Source of the DNA: Verrucomicrobiota bacterium
GTDB lineage: Bacteria; Verrucomicrobiota; Verrucomicrobiae; Limisphaerales; UBA11358
Assembly (NCBI GenBank): GCA_014860005.1
Contig: JACZKP010000172.1
Location: forward strand, 62,001-126,000
Direction of reading: 5' to 3'
DNA: 64,000 nucleotides
Shown here one piece after another: positions 44,358 to 51,892 of the stretch (positions within the stretch are counted from its first letter, which is position 1; every line of letters starts with the position of its first letter). A model generated the notes under the pieces. That model was not told the origin of the DNA, did not search any database, and saw nothing but the letters and a program-made list of their open reading frames with translations. The position numbers were made by a program, and so were the translations under genes.

Positions 44358-44390
44358 AGCCCCTTCTCAAGCATGAGTCGGGGCTTTTTG
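44358..44390 (+). terminator. Regulated terminator of the SAM-I riboswitch
   Basis: The stem pairs AGCCCC (44358-44363) with GGGGCT (44380-44385), extended inside by CTCA/TGAG, and is followed by TTTTTG. Its 5' arm overlaps the antiterminator partner CTTCTCA. Confidence 0.92.
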
Positions 44391-44401
44391 TTTGGACTGA
44401 G

Positions 44402-44535
44402 GTAGCAGCGACGCCACGTCGCTGGAACGTGGTGGCGACGCCCTCGTCGCCAAGCACGAGCAAAAACAGATGGGCAGAACGATGCGACGAGGGCGTCGCA
44501 TTCACGCTGCGGCGACGAGGCGTCGCCGCCACGAC
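44402..44535. repeat. Palindromic GGCGACGAGGGCGTCGCC element in the thrC leader
   Basis: Several nested palindromes occur: CAGCGACGCCACGTCGCTG (44406-44424), GGCGACGCCCTCGTCGCC (44434-44451) paired with GCGACGAGGGCGTCGC (44484-44499), and GGCGACGAGGCGTCGCC (44511-44527). The element lies between the riboswitch terminator and the thrC start and ends 10 bp before the ATG. It can be read through in frame with thrC from an ATG at 44470, but that N-terminal extension is only arginine-rich repeat translation. Confidence 0.82.
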
Positions 44536-44544
44536 AAATTGTTT

Positions 44545-45804
44545 ATGAGTGAAAAACACGAAGGATTCATGAAGGCGCTCAAGTGCCGCGAGTGCGGCCG
44601 CGAATATCCGCTCGAAGCCACGCATGTGTGCGAATTCGACTTCGGCCCGCTGGAAGTCGCCTACGATTACGATCGCATCAAGAAAGCGATGACCAAGGCG
44701 GCGGTCCAGTCGCGCATCAAATCCATGTGGCGCTACCGCGAGTTGCTGCCTGTAGCAAACGATCCGACCGTCGGCCTGCAAGTCGGCTTCACGCCGCTCG
44801 TCAAAGCCGATCGCCTCGCGAAAAAACTCGGCATCCGCGAACTCTGGATCAAGAACGACACCGTGAATTATCCCACGCTCTCGTTCAAAGACCGCGTCGT
44901 GAGTGTGGCGTTGAGTCGCGCGCGGGAACTGGGATTTGAAACCGTCGCGTGCGCATCCACCGGCAACCTCGCCAACTCCGTCGCGGCCAATGCGGCTTCC
45001 GCCGGACTGAAGGCTTACGTTTTCATCCCGTCCGATCTGGAGCAGGGTAAAATCGTCAACTCACTCGTCTATGGTGCGAACGTGATCACCATCAAAGGTC
45101 ATTACGACGAAGTGAACCGGCTCTGCGCCGAAATCGCGGGCAAGTTCGGCTGGGCGTTCGTGAACGTAAACATGCGCCCCTACTACGCCGAAGGCTCGAA
45201 GAGCATGGCGTATGAAATCATCGAGCAATCCGGCTGGCGCATCCCGCAACACACCGTCGTGCCGATGGCTTCCGGCTCGTTGCTGACGAAAATCCAGAAG
45301 GGCTATCAGGAATTTGTGAAGCTCGGCCTCGTGGCGGAAGCGGAATACTCCATTCACGGCGCGCAGGCGACCGGTTGCTCGCCAATCTCCGTCGCGCAAA
45401 AGGCGGGACTCGATTTCTTCAAACCCGTCAAACCGAACACGATTGCGAAATCCCTCGCCATCGGCACGCCGGCGGACGGCTTCTACGCGTTGCGCGTGAT
45501 GAAGGAAACCGGCGGTGCAGCCGACGACGTGACCGACGACGAAATCCGCGACGGCATCCGCCTGCTCGCCGAGTGCGAAGGCATCTTTGCGGAAACCGCT
45601 GGCGGCGTAACCGTGGGCGTGGCCAAGAAACTCATTGCCTCGGGCACAATTCCGGCGAATGATTCCGCCGTGCTCTGCATTACCGGCAACGGCCTGAAGA
45701 CGCTCGATGCGGTCGTGGGCCACGTCGGCAAGACGCGCGAAATCAAGCCAAGCCTGCGCGAGTTTGAAGCGATGCTGGCGAGTGAGGGGAAGGTGAGCGC
45801 GTAA
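44545..45804 (+). CDS. thrC: Threonine-synthase-like PLP enzyme under SAM-I control
   Basis: From ATG 44545 the product has 419 residues; an internal ATG at 44569 is also possible. ThrC converts O-phosphohomoserine to threonine with PLP. The protein has a zinc-ribbon-like start (ALKCRECGREYP, Cys14, Cys17, Cys29), GFTPLVKADRLAKKLG, the PLP lysine in NYPTLSFKDRVV (Lys115), the phosphate loop ACASTGNLANSVAANAA, and VLCITGNGLKTLD at the end. It is a complete fold-type II enzyme. Unusually it follows a SAM-I riboswitch, which normally controls methionine genes, and a MoaD-like carrier and NIL-domain gene lie downstream. It may therefore use O-phosphohomoserine for homocysteine synthesis instead of, or besides, threonine. 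Confidence 0.88.
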   Translation: MSEKHEGFMKALKCRECGREYPLEATHVCEFDFGPLEVAYDYDRIKKAMTKAAVQSRIKSMWRYRELLPVANDPTVGLQVGFTPLVKADRLAKKLGIRELWIKNDTVNYPTLSFKDRVVSVALSRARELGFETVACASTGNLANSVAANAASAGLKAYVFIPSDLEQGKIVNSLVYGANVITIKGHYDEVNRLCAEIAGKFGWAFVNVNMRPYYAEGSKSMAYEIIEQSGWRIPQHTVVPMASGSLLTKIQKGYQEFVKLGLVAEAEYSIHGAQATGCSPISVAQKAGLDFFKPVKPNTIAKSLAIGTPADGFYALRVMKETGGAADDVTDDEIRDGIRLLAECEGIFAETAGGVTVGVAKKLIASGTIPANDSAVLCITGNGLKTLDAVVGHVGKTREIKPSLREFEAMLASEGKVSA

Positions 45805-45831
45805 GAACACGCCAATACTCGTTGGCAAATC

Positions 45832-46623
45832 ATGCGAATATTTTTAACTGTTCTCGTTGCAATTGCGGGTTTGTGCCGTTGGACAAAAGCTGACAGCACA
45901 AACACCAATGCACACATGGATGAGCAGACAAAGAAGTTTGATGCACGGGTCGACGAGCTATGGACATTGCAGGATTCGGACGCCCCTGATGCACTTGATA
46001 AATTTGAACAAGGAGTTCGACTTTTACAGAAAGATTATCCGACCAAAGCAAACAGTTACTTGCTCATGATGTCGGCCATTGGCACTCGTGAGCACTTGCG
46101 CCAACCGGACAGAGCAAAAGCCTTGGCGAAAGAGATGATTGCAGGCTCAGCTCCCGAAGAATATAAAAACTGGGCCGGTGGAGTGCTTCATCGGTTGGAC
46201 AATTTGAACAAACCGCTCTCGTTGAAGTTTATTGCGAGTGACGGGCGCGAAGTGGATTTATCCCAAATGAAAGGCAAGGTGGTGTTGGTTGACTTTTGGG
46301 CAACCTGGTGTGGACCGTGCAGAAAGGAATTGCCGCGAGTAAAGGCGGCATACGAAAAGTATCGCAGTGAAGGCTTCGAGATTATCGGCATCAGTTGCGA
46401 TGACGACAAAGACACGCTGGAACAGTTTCTTGATAAGAGCGAAATCTCCTGGCCGCAATATCTCGGCGGGCAGAAGCGGATAAAGAACAAGTTCACAGCC
46501 GAGTTTGGTATCAACGGCCTTCCCCACATGCTCCTAGTAGATAAGCAGGGCAAGCTTCGATTTGATAATGTGCGAGCAAAGGACGGCTTTGAGGAACAGA
46601 TCTCTAAGTTGCTGGCAGAATAG
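45832..46623 (+). CDS. TlpA-family thioredoxin-like protein
   Basis: The 263-residue product has a weak signal segment (RIFLTVLVAIAGLC), an N-terminal helical region of ~125 residues and a C-terminal thioredoxin domain. The domain has KGKVVLVDFWATWCGPCRKE with the redox pair Cys160/Cys163 and the cis-proline in INGLPHMLLVD. TlpA/ResA-type proteins reduce disulfides outside the cytoplasm. Base composition is clearly lower in GC than thrC and the carrier gene. It starts 27 bp after thrC, so it is probably in the SAM-controlled transcript, but it may be a later arrival. Confidence 0.9.
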   Translation: MRIFLTVLVAIAGLCRWTKADSTNTNAHMDEQTKKFDARVDELWTLQDSDAPDALDKFEQGVRLLQKDYPTKANSYLLMMSAIGTREHLRQPDRAKALAKEMIAGSAPEEYKNWAGGVLHRLDNLNKPLSLKFIASDGREVDLSQMKGKVVLVDFWATWCGPCRKELPRVKAAYEKYRSEGFEIIGISCDDDKDTLEQFLDKSEISWPQYLGGQKRIKNKFTAEFGINGLPHMLLVDKQGKLRFDNVRAKDGFEEQISKLLAE

Positions 46624-46656
46624 TAAACCGCCGGTTAGACTAACCACTGAAAATTT

Positions 46657-46758
46657 ATGGAAAAGAAAGTTCGCATCCCGACGCCGCTCCGCAAGTTGAC
46701 CAACAACGAGGAGCTGGTCGAAGTCAACGCCGCCACCATTGGCGAGTGCTGGGGTTGA
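46657..46758 (+). pseudogene. Truncated duplicate of the 5' end of the MoaD/ThiS-like gene
   Basis: Positions 46657-46745 match the first 89 bp of the intact gene (47449-47537) with six mismatches, and a few upstream bases (TGAAAATT) also match. After codon 29 the match stops and a short frame ends at TGA 46758, leaving a 33-residue peptide (MEKKVRIPTPLRKL...). The MNT/HEPN pair lies between this fragment and the intact gene, the same layout as at 4460-5083. Confidence 0.87.
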
Positions 46759-46791
46759 ACCAGTGGTTGAATCCAGTATCTTGCCACCAAG

Positions 46792-47100
46792 ATGAAGCTG
46801 AATTTCAATCGCGAGCAAATCGGGCGGTTCTGCCAGCAACGCGGCATCGCGCGGCTGGAATTGTTCGGTTCGGCCTTGGGCGATGATTTTCGCACGGACA
46901 GCGACGTGGATTTGCTGGCGACGTTGCGGAACGACGCGCACCCCACATTACTCGATTGGGCGGACATGCAGGAAAAGCTGGCAGAGTTGTTCGGACGTCC
47001 GGTGGATTTGGTGAGCCGCCGGGCCATTGAGCGCAGTCGCAACCGCTATCGCAAGCACTCGATCCTTTCGACGGCAACGCCCATTTATGTCGAAGGATAA
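46792..47100 (+). CDS. mntA: MNT-type minimal nucleotidyltransferase (antitoxin)
   Basis: The 102-residue product has the nucleotidyltransferase signature G-S-x10-D-x-[21 protein letters not shown]. It also has the family C-terminal segment [19 protein letters not shown]. In MNT/HEPN modules this protein AMPylates the HEPN toxin near its active site and so neutralises it. The gene begins 33 bp after the truncated carrier fragment and overlaps the HEPN gene by 14 bp, so the pair is translationally coupled. All catalytic acidic residues are present, so it should be active. Confidence 0.9.
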   Translation: MKLNFNREQIGRFCQQRGIARLELFGSALGDDFRTDSDVDLLATLRNDAHPTLLDWADMQEKLAELFGRPVDLVSRRAIERSRNRYRKHSILSTATPIYVEG

Positions 47101-47437
47101 CGCTTATCTGGAGGACATGCTGGAGGCGGCCCGGGCGATTCAGCGCTTCACCCACGGCGTTTCGTGCGAAGCATTCAAAGCCAACGAAGAAAAATATGAA
47201 GCGGTCAATCGCAAGTTTGAGATCATCGGGGAAGCTGCTCGACGGCTTTCGCCCGAGATTCGAAGTGCGTTTCCCGAAATTCCCTGGAAGCTGATCACGG
47301 CGATGCGCAACATCCTCATTCACGACTACGATGATGTGGACCTGGATGTGGTGTGGAATACGATTCAGAAAGACGCGCCGACGCTGATCGCCCGAATCGA
47401 GAGTTATCTGGCGAAGAATCCGCCACCGCAAAATTGA
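47087..47437 (+). CDS. hepT: HEPN-domain RNase toxin (DUF86, HepT-like)
   Basis: From ATG 47087 the product has 116 residues. It has the HEPN helical bundle with the catalytic R-x4-H-x-Y motif intact in [13 protein letters not shown], preceded by [16 protein letters not shown]. The tyrosine after the histidine is the residue AMPylated by the MNT partner in characterised systems. HEPN toxins cut RNA. Gene order is antitoxin first, toxin second, with overlap. The module sits 11 bp upstream of the intact MoaD/ThiS-like gene, so it may supply that gene's promoter. Confidence 0.92.
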   Translation: MSKDNAYLEDMLEAARAIQRFTHGVSCEAFKANEEKYEAVNRKFEIIGEAARRLSPEIRSAFPEIPWKLITAMRNILIHDYDDVDLDVVWNTIQKDAPTLIARIESYLAKNPPPQN

Positions 47438-47448
47438 AAATTCATTTT

Positions 47449-47724
47449 ATGGCAAAAAAAGTCCGAATCCCAACGCCGCTCCGCAAGTTGACCAACAACG
47501 AGGAGTTGGTCGAAGTCAACGCCGCCACCATTGGCGAAGCGATCACCGAATTGCAGTCCCGCTACCCCGGCATCGCCGAGCGGCTCGTGGACGAAAAAGG
47601 CGAAGTCCGCCGGTTCGTGAACGTCTATGTGAACGAGGAAGACATCCGCTTCCTCACAGGCTCACAAACCCCGCTCAAAGACGGCGACGAAATCAGCATT
47701 ATTCCCGCGATTGCGGGAGGCTAA
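47449..47724 (+). CDS. MoaD/ThiS-like sulfur-carrier protein
   Basis: The 91-residue ubiquitin-fold protein starts KKVRIPTPLRKLTNNEELVE, continues FVNVYVNEEDIRF and DGDEISIIPAIAGG, and ends in the diglycine that is adenylated and converted to a thiocarboxylate in this family. The pattern is closest to CysO and MoaD-like carriers of amino-acid sulfuration rather than molybdopterin synthase small subunit, as far as memory allows. It is in one strand-consistent cluster with the SAM-I-regulated thrC and the NIL-domain gene. No E1-type activating enzyme (MoeB/ThiF/HesA) or JAMM protease is in the window. Its 5' end is duplicated upstream of the MNT/HEPN pair. Confidence 0.9.
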   Translation: MAKKVRIPTPLRKLTNNEELVEVNAATIGEAITELQSRYPGIAERLVDEKGEVRRFVNVYVNEEDIRFLTGSQTPLKDGDEISIIPAIAGG

Positions 47725-47733
47725 TGCCATTGC

Positions 47734-47781
47734 GGTGGGGCGAGGCTACTGACGAGCCGGCTCGCGAGGACGCTCGCCCCA
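47734..47781. repeat. Palindromic repeat between the carrier and NIL genes
   Basis: This 48-bp unit (GGTGGGGCGAGGCTACTGAC, GAGCCGGCTCGCGAGG, CGCTCGCCCC) is the reverse-orientation counterpart of the unit inside the isomerase-like gene at 30825-30904. It starts 10 bp after the carrier stop codon. Confidence 0.87.
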
Positions 47782-47807
47782 TCAAGAATCCCAAGCGAAT
47801 GAATTTC

Positions 47808-48092
47808 ATGGCTACCAAAAAGAAATCCGCTCCGACGACGCCGAAAACCCCACAACAAACGCGGTTGTGGTTGATGTACCCTCCCAAGCTCATCAAGGAG
47901 CCGCTGATCTGGAAACTGGGTCACAAATACAAAGTGGTGACGAACATCCGCCAGGCCAGCGTCACGGATGAAATCGGCATCGTCTGCCTCGAACTCGACG
48001 GCAAGCGCTCGGACGTCAAGGCCGCCATCAAGTGGCTGGAGAAAACCGGCGTAAGCGTCGAGCCGGTGGAGATCAACGTAATTGAGAGTTGA
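47808..48092 (+). CDS. NIL-domain protein
   Basis: From ATG 47808 (MATKKKSAPTT) the product has 94 residues; ATG 47799 would add three. After a basic disordered start, residues ~18-92 form a NIL domain: TRLWLMYPPKLIKEPLIWKL, YKVVTNIRQASVTDEIGIV, LELDGKRSDVKAAIKWL and GVSVEPVE. NIL domains are found at the C-terminus of the methionine ABC transporter ATPase MetN, where they bind methionine, and in proteins linked to homocysteine synthesis in anaerobes. Its place after thrC and the carrier fits a methionine-related sensor or accessory function. It carries no other domain. Confidence 0.87.
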   Translation: MATKKKSAPTTPKTPQQTRLWLMYPPKLIKEPLIWKLGHKYKVVTNIRQASVTDEIGIVCLELDGKRSDVKAAIKWLEKTGVSVEPVEINVIES

Positions 48093-48137
48093 GGCGGTCG
48101 CTGGCCTGCGCGACGCGGTGACTCTGCCTGCGCACGG

Positions 48138-50438
48138 TCAGTCGAGGATTTGAAACAAGCTGGCGAAGTCGTCCGTCCACAACGGAACTTTGACGCCGTT
48201 GGTTTTAAGCTGCGTGGCCGCCTCGCGAATCGCAGGCGAATTGATTACTTCCTCGTTCCGCGTCAGCAGCACCCACGTCGAGGAATACAGCCACCATTCA
48301 TCCACCCACTCATCCTCCTCCCACTCGTCGTATTCGCCGTCGCCTTCCTCCCAGGAAATGACGGCGAGGTGATAGTTGAAATGACGCGCGAGGTTGGCCA
48401 CCACCGGTTCGAGGTTTAGATAACGGTTGGAAACATGCACGGCTATGACCCCGTTGGAGTTGACGTGCCGCGCGTATTGTTCGAAGGCCTCCTTCGTCAG
48501 CAAATGCACGGGAATGGCGTCGCTGCTAAAGGCGTCCAGCACCAGCAGATCGAAGTTCTGCGGCGGCTCGCGTTCCAGGGAAAGCCGGGCATCGCCCATC
48601 ACCAGCTTGAGCTCCGCCGGACAGTTGCTGAGGTAGGAGAATTGTGACACCGCCACGCGCTCCACCTCCGGATTGATTTCGTAGATGCGCAAATGGTCGC
48701 CCGCCCGCCCGAAGACGGCCATCGTGCCGGTGCCAAGACCCACCACCCCGATGCGCCGGGCGCTCTCCGGCAGCGCATGCACCGCCAGGGAAATTCCGCT
48801 GCCCGCACCATAATAACTGGTCGGCCAGGTGGCCTGCTCCGGGTCGGCGAACTGAAGCCCGTGCGTAATGCGGCCGTGTTGCAGCAGGTAATAGTGGCCT
48901 TGCGGGTCGTCCTTGCGATACTCATGCACCGCAAGCGTGCCGTAAAAATTGCGCGACTTGAAAACCACACTTTCGTCTGATTCGCGCGCCTCGAACCGGA
49001 GCGCCACTGCCAGCACCATCATCCCAACTGACAACCAGGCGCACACCACGGCTCGCCAACCGCGGAACGTTCCGAGTTTCTTCCGCCCGATCCAGTATGC
49101 CCCCAGCAACACCAGGAGACTCCAGAGTCCGATGCGCGAGGTCAAGAGCAGGCCCTTGGGAAACGCCGGCAGGCGCTGGCCCATCCAAGCCATGCACTGG
49201 TCGAGTCCGACAAATCCCGCCAGCGTCAGGGCGCACGCCAGCCAGCGCAAGGTAGTGTCGGCGGCTGAATTCTTTTTCCGCACGCAAATCATCGTAAACA
49301 GAAATCCGCAAGCGAGCATTCCCCAGTGCAATTCGTGGTAATCGGTGAAGATCAGCGGCGCTATCAGTGCCACGAACAGTCCGCCCAGCGCGCCCCCACC
49401 GGCAATCATCAGATAAAACTGAGTGAGGTGACGCGGGTCGGGCTTCAGCCGGTAAAGCTCCCCGTGACACACCATGGCACAGGTAAACAACATGAACGCA
49501 TAAATCCCCAGTTCCAATTTGAGCGGGGCGTCCGTGCCCTGGAAGAGCGCCCAGCAAGTGGCGCCGAGCGCCGCGACGAGCGCCAGCGCAAATGGGCCGC
49601 GCCGATACCAGCGGGGATTGTCGAAGCAAATGATGAAGGTCAACAGGTAGAGCGCCAGCGGCAGCACCCACAAGAACGGAATCACTGCCACGTCCTGGCA
49701 CATTTTGTTGGTGGTCGCGAGCAGCAGCACCGAGGCGCACGCCGGCAGGAGCAGCCAGAGCAATTGATCAAGCACGGACGGTTGATGGTGGGGGGCTGGA
49801 GATGCGGAATCAGCCACGGTCGTTTCAGCCTCCGTCGAATTTGCAATTGCATCCGGATTCTTTTTCCACAACCGCCAAGCGCACAAACCACTAAAGAGGA
49901 CGTACAAGCCGAATCCCCACGCCCACAAATCTGCCTGAGTTTGCCGCGTGAATTGGGGCTCGAAAAAAAACGGAAAGCTGACCAGCGCGAGCAGGGAACC
50001 CACATTTGACAGCGCGTAAAGCCGATATGGCGAAACGCCAGGATTTGACCGGCTGAACCATTGCTGCATCAACGGCCCCGTGGATGCCAGCACGAAGTAA
50101 GGCAGGCCAAGGCAGACGGTAAGCAGCACGAGGATTTCCAGGTTGGGATCGCCGTCCCCCTGCGGTTTCCATGATTCGCCGGGCGTGACGCGCGAGAAGG
50201 CCAGCGCGACAACCAGCAAGATCAGATGCAGAATCACCTGCCCGCGGGGCTTCAACCAGCGCGCGGTGAAGTGCGCGTACGCATAACCGGCCAGCAGCAA
50301 CACTTGGAAGAACAACATGCAGACCGACCAGACCCCTGGCCCGCCGCCGAACCACGGCAGAATGTATTTCCCAATCAATGGCTGGACCTGAAAAAGCAGA
50401 AACGCACCGGTAAAAATCGTTAGCGCGTGGGCGAACAT
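48138..50438 (-). CDS. Polytopic membrane protein fused to a spermidine-synthase-like domain
   Basis: The 766-residue protein has ~12-14 hydrophobic helices in its first ~500 residues (FAHALTIFTGAFLLFQVQP, CMLFFQVLLLAGYAYAHF and others). A soluble Rossmann-like methyltransferase/spermidine-synthase domain follows. That domain has GVVGLGTGTMAVFG, IYEINPEVERVA, MGDARLSLE and LLVLDAFSSDAIPVHLLT, where the D-A-F-S motif matches the polyamine-synthase active-site loop. Fused proteins of this kind are common in Verrucomicrobia and Planctomycetes, but their substrate is not known. An acidic tryptophan-rich loop near residue 705 (DEWEEDEWVDEWW) is odd. The gene is isolated and convergent with the NIL gene. 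Confidence 0.85.
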   Translation of the reverse strand: MFAHALTIFTGAFLLFQVQPLIGKYILPWFGGGPGVWSVCMLFFQVLLLAGYAYAHFTARWLKPRGQVILHLILLVVALAFSRVTPGESWKPQGDGDPNLEILVLLTVCLGLPYFVLASTGPLMQQWFSRSNPGVSPYRLYALSNVGSLLALVSFPFFFEPQFTRQTQADLWAWGFGLYVLFSGLCAWRLWKKNPDAIANSTEAETTVADSASPAPHHQPSVLDQLLWLLLPACASVLLLATTNKMCQDVAVIPFLWVLPLALYLLTFIICFDNPRWYRRGPFALALVAALGATCWALFQGTDAPLKLELGIYAFMLFTCAMVCHGELYRLKPDPRHLTQFYLMIAGGGALGGLFVALIAPLIFTDYHELHWGMLACGFLFTMICVRKKNSAADTTLRWLACALTLAGFVGLDQCMAWMGQRLPAFPKGLLLTSRIGLWSLLVLLGAYWIGRKKLGTFRGWRAVVCAWLSVGMMVLAVALRFEARESDESVVFKSRNFYGTLAVHEYRKDDPQGHYYLLQHGRITHGLQFADPEQATWPTSYYGAGSGISLAVHALPESARRIGVVGLGTGTMAVFGRAGDHLRIYEINPEVERVAVSQFSYLSNCPAELKLVMGDARLSLEREPPQNFDLLVLDAFSSDAIPVHLLTKEAFEQYARHVNSNGVIAVHVSNRYLNLEPVVANLARHFNYHLAVISWEEGDGEYDEWEEDEWVDEWWLYSSTWVLLTRNEEVINSPAIREAATQLKTNGVKVPLWTDDFASLFQILD

Positions 50439-50563
50439 GCGCCGGATACTGCAAAACCATTCCGCCCAACGCCAGTGCGGACTGCGCGTTGGCCGGAAGC
50501 AGTGATGTCCTCCTTTCAGAAGTCCGGCTGGTTAAGCTTCCATGTCGTGGTATCATCCCCGCG

Positions 50564-51574
50564 ATGCGTGTTGGTTGCCTGATGCTAATTCTGGTTTCGC
50601 TCATCCTCCAAGCGACGCAGGCGGCAGATTGGGTTCGAGCCGGCGTAAACACCAACCAGCCGGTCTATGGCCTGCGCGGCGGTCTGCTCTGGGCGGTGGC
50701 CCCCGGCGGATTCCGGGCGCGCAGCGAACCGCGCGGCTTGATCCGCCTGGGTTATCCCATCCTGACCAATGGCGGTTATGATCTGGTCAATTTCATCGCC
50801 GTTGAGCCGGTGGTGAAAGGCCGCAAAGGGTTCAGCGAACTGGAGCACAGTCAGCTTGATGACACTCAAGGCAAGCGATTCTGGGCCGTTGGGGAAACAA
50901 ACGCCGCATCCTCCGGGCTTGTTCCCGGGGCGCTGACTCCCCTGCCCTCCGGCGCGGAACAACTTGAAGTCACCGTCGCGGTCGAACCGTTTGAAAACGG
51001 CGCAAAGGTGCGCCTGGTGATCTCCCAGCGCAGCGACGCGCCCGATGAAATCAAACTGACGATCCACGCGGAACCAGGCAGCACCGCGATGGCCTACTGC
51101 ATTCTTACCGCCACGATGGGCAACATGGCGCGCACCCGCCAACTCTGGCTCGCGGATGAAATGATCAGCAGCCTGAAGCTCTATGCCGATCATCGCAGCG
51201 CCGATTTTGCACCTCACACTTATTTCGCGCGCGAGCGGCTGGCGCGCACGGCCGAAGACGACGTGCTGGTAGCCGTTACGACGGACGAAGCTGACCCGGC
51301 GTCCGTGTTTCCGTTTCCCGGTTCACGGCTCTGGCATTACGGCGGATTCAAGGTCACGCAATACTGGAAGAAGCCGCGAGAAACGGTGCGCGGCGATATG
51401 CACGCCGCAGTGAACGCCCGTTACACCTACTGGAGGAGCCGCCAGCCCATTCCCGGCGGTGTGTCCTTCGAGAACTTTGAATTGAGGGAACGATTTTACG
51501 ACGGGCAATCGTTCATTTTCGGCATCACACGCAAGACTCCAGCGGAACTGGGCATTGGCGCCGCAGCCCCGTAG
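50564..51574 (+). CDS. Secreted protein of unknown function
   Basis: From ATG 50564 the product has 336 residues. A signal peptide is visible (MRVGCLMLILVSLILQATQA). The mature part is beta-rich (YGLRGGLLWAVAPGGF, LIRLGYPILTNGGYDLVNFIAVEPVV, VEPFENGAKVRLVISQ, YTYWRSRQPIPGGVSFENFELRE) and resembles carbohydrate-binding or lyase-like beta-sandwich proteins, but I recognise no family or catalytic site. It is divergent from the spermidine-synthase-like fusion gene (starts 126 bp apart) and is followed by the ATP synthase cluster after 318 bp. Function undetermined. Confidence 0.75.
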   Translation: MRVGCLMLILVSLILQATQAADWVRAGVNTNQPVYGLRGGLLWAVAPGGFRARSEPRGLIRLGYPILTNGGYDLVNFIAVEPVVKGRKGFSELEHSQLDDTQGKRFWAVGETNAASSGLVPGALTPLPSGAEQLEVTVAVEPFENGAKVRLVISQRSDAPDEIKLTIHAEPGSTAMAYCILTATMGNMARTRQLWLADEMISSLKLYADHRSADFAPHTYFARERLARTAEDDVLVAVTTDEADPASVFPFPGSRLWHYGGFKVTQYWKKPRETVRGDMHAAVNARYTYWRSRQPIPGGVSFENFELRERFYDGQSFIFGITRKTPAELGIGAAAP

Positions 51575-51892
51575 CAGCCCAATCCAGAATTAGCCACCGA
51601 GGTGACGAGGCGGACTGCCAGTCGCCACCAAGCTGACAAGGTGGATTCCGCCACGCGAGCCATCCGCTTCCTCACGTCAGCAGCTATGGAAGTTATGAGA
51701 AATCTGGTTCAGCAAGTGGGAATTGCCCTCCAAGGATTGAAGCAGCGCTCACAACCATGATTAGACAAATCGTTCTTGAGAAATATTTTCTTGTGAAACA
51801 TTTGGCATCCCGGCAATTTCTCGCGGCTTCCGGCGGATGGTCGGCGTCAACCGACAACGATTCGAAACGCCGTGAACGTCGTTATTGGATCA
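51575..51892 (+). other. Leader region of the ATP synthase cluster
   Basis: The 318-bp gap contains a small repeat-like stretch (CCACCGAGGTGACGAGGCGG...GATTCCGCCACG, ~51597-51656) and an AT-rich patch at ~51772-51800 that probably includes the atp promoter, although no convincing -10/-35 pair stands out. No atpI or atpZ gene is recognisable; the only open frame here (51757-52122) is out of frame with atpB and looks spurious. Confidence 0.55.

Noticed and set aside
44470..44544. N-terminal extension of thrC from an upstream ATG
   Set aside because: The 25 extra residues are arginine-rich translation of the palindromic element; the normal N-terminal zinc-ribbon motif begins after the later start.
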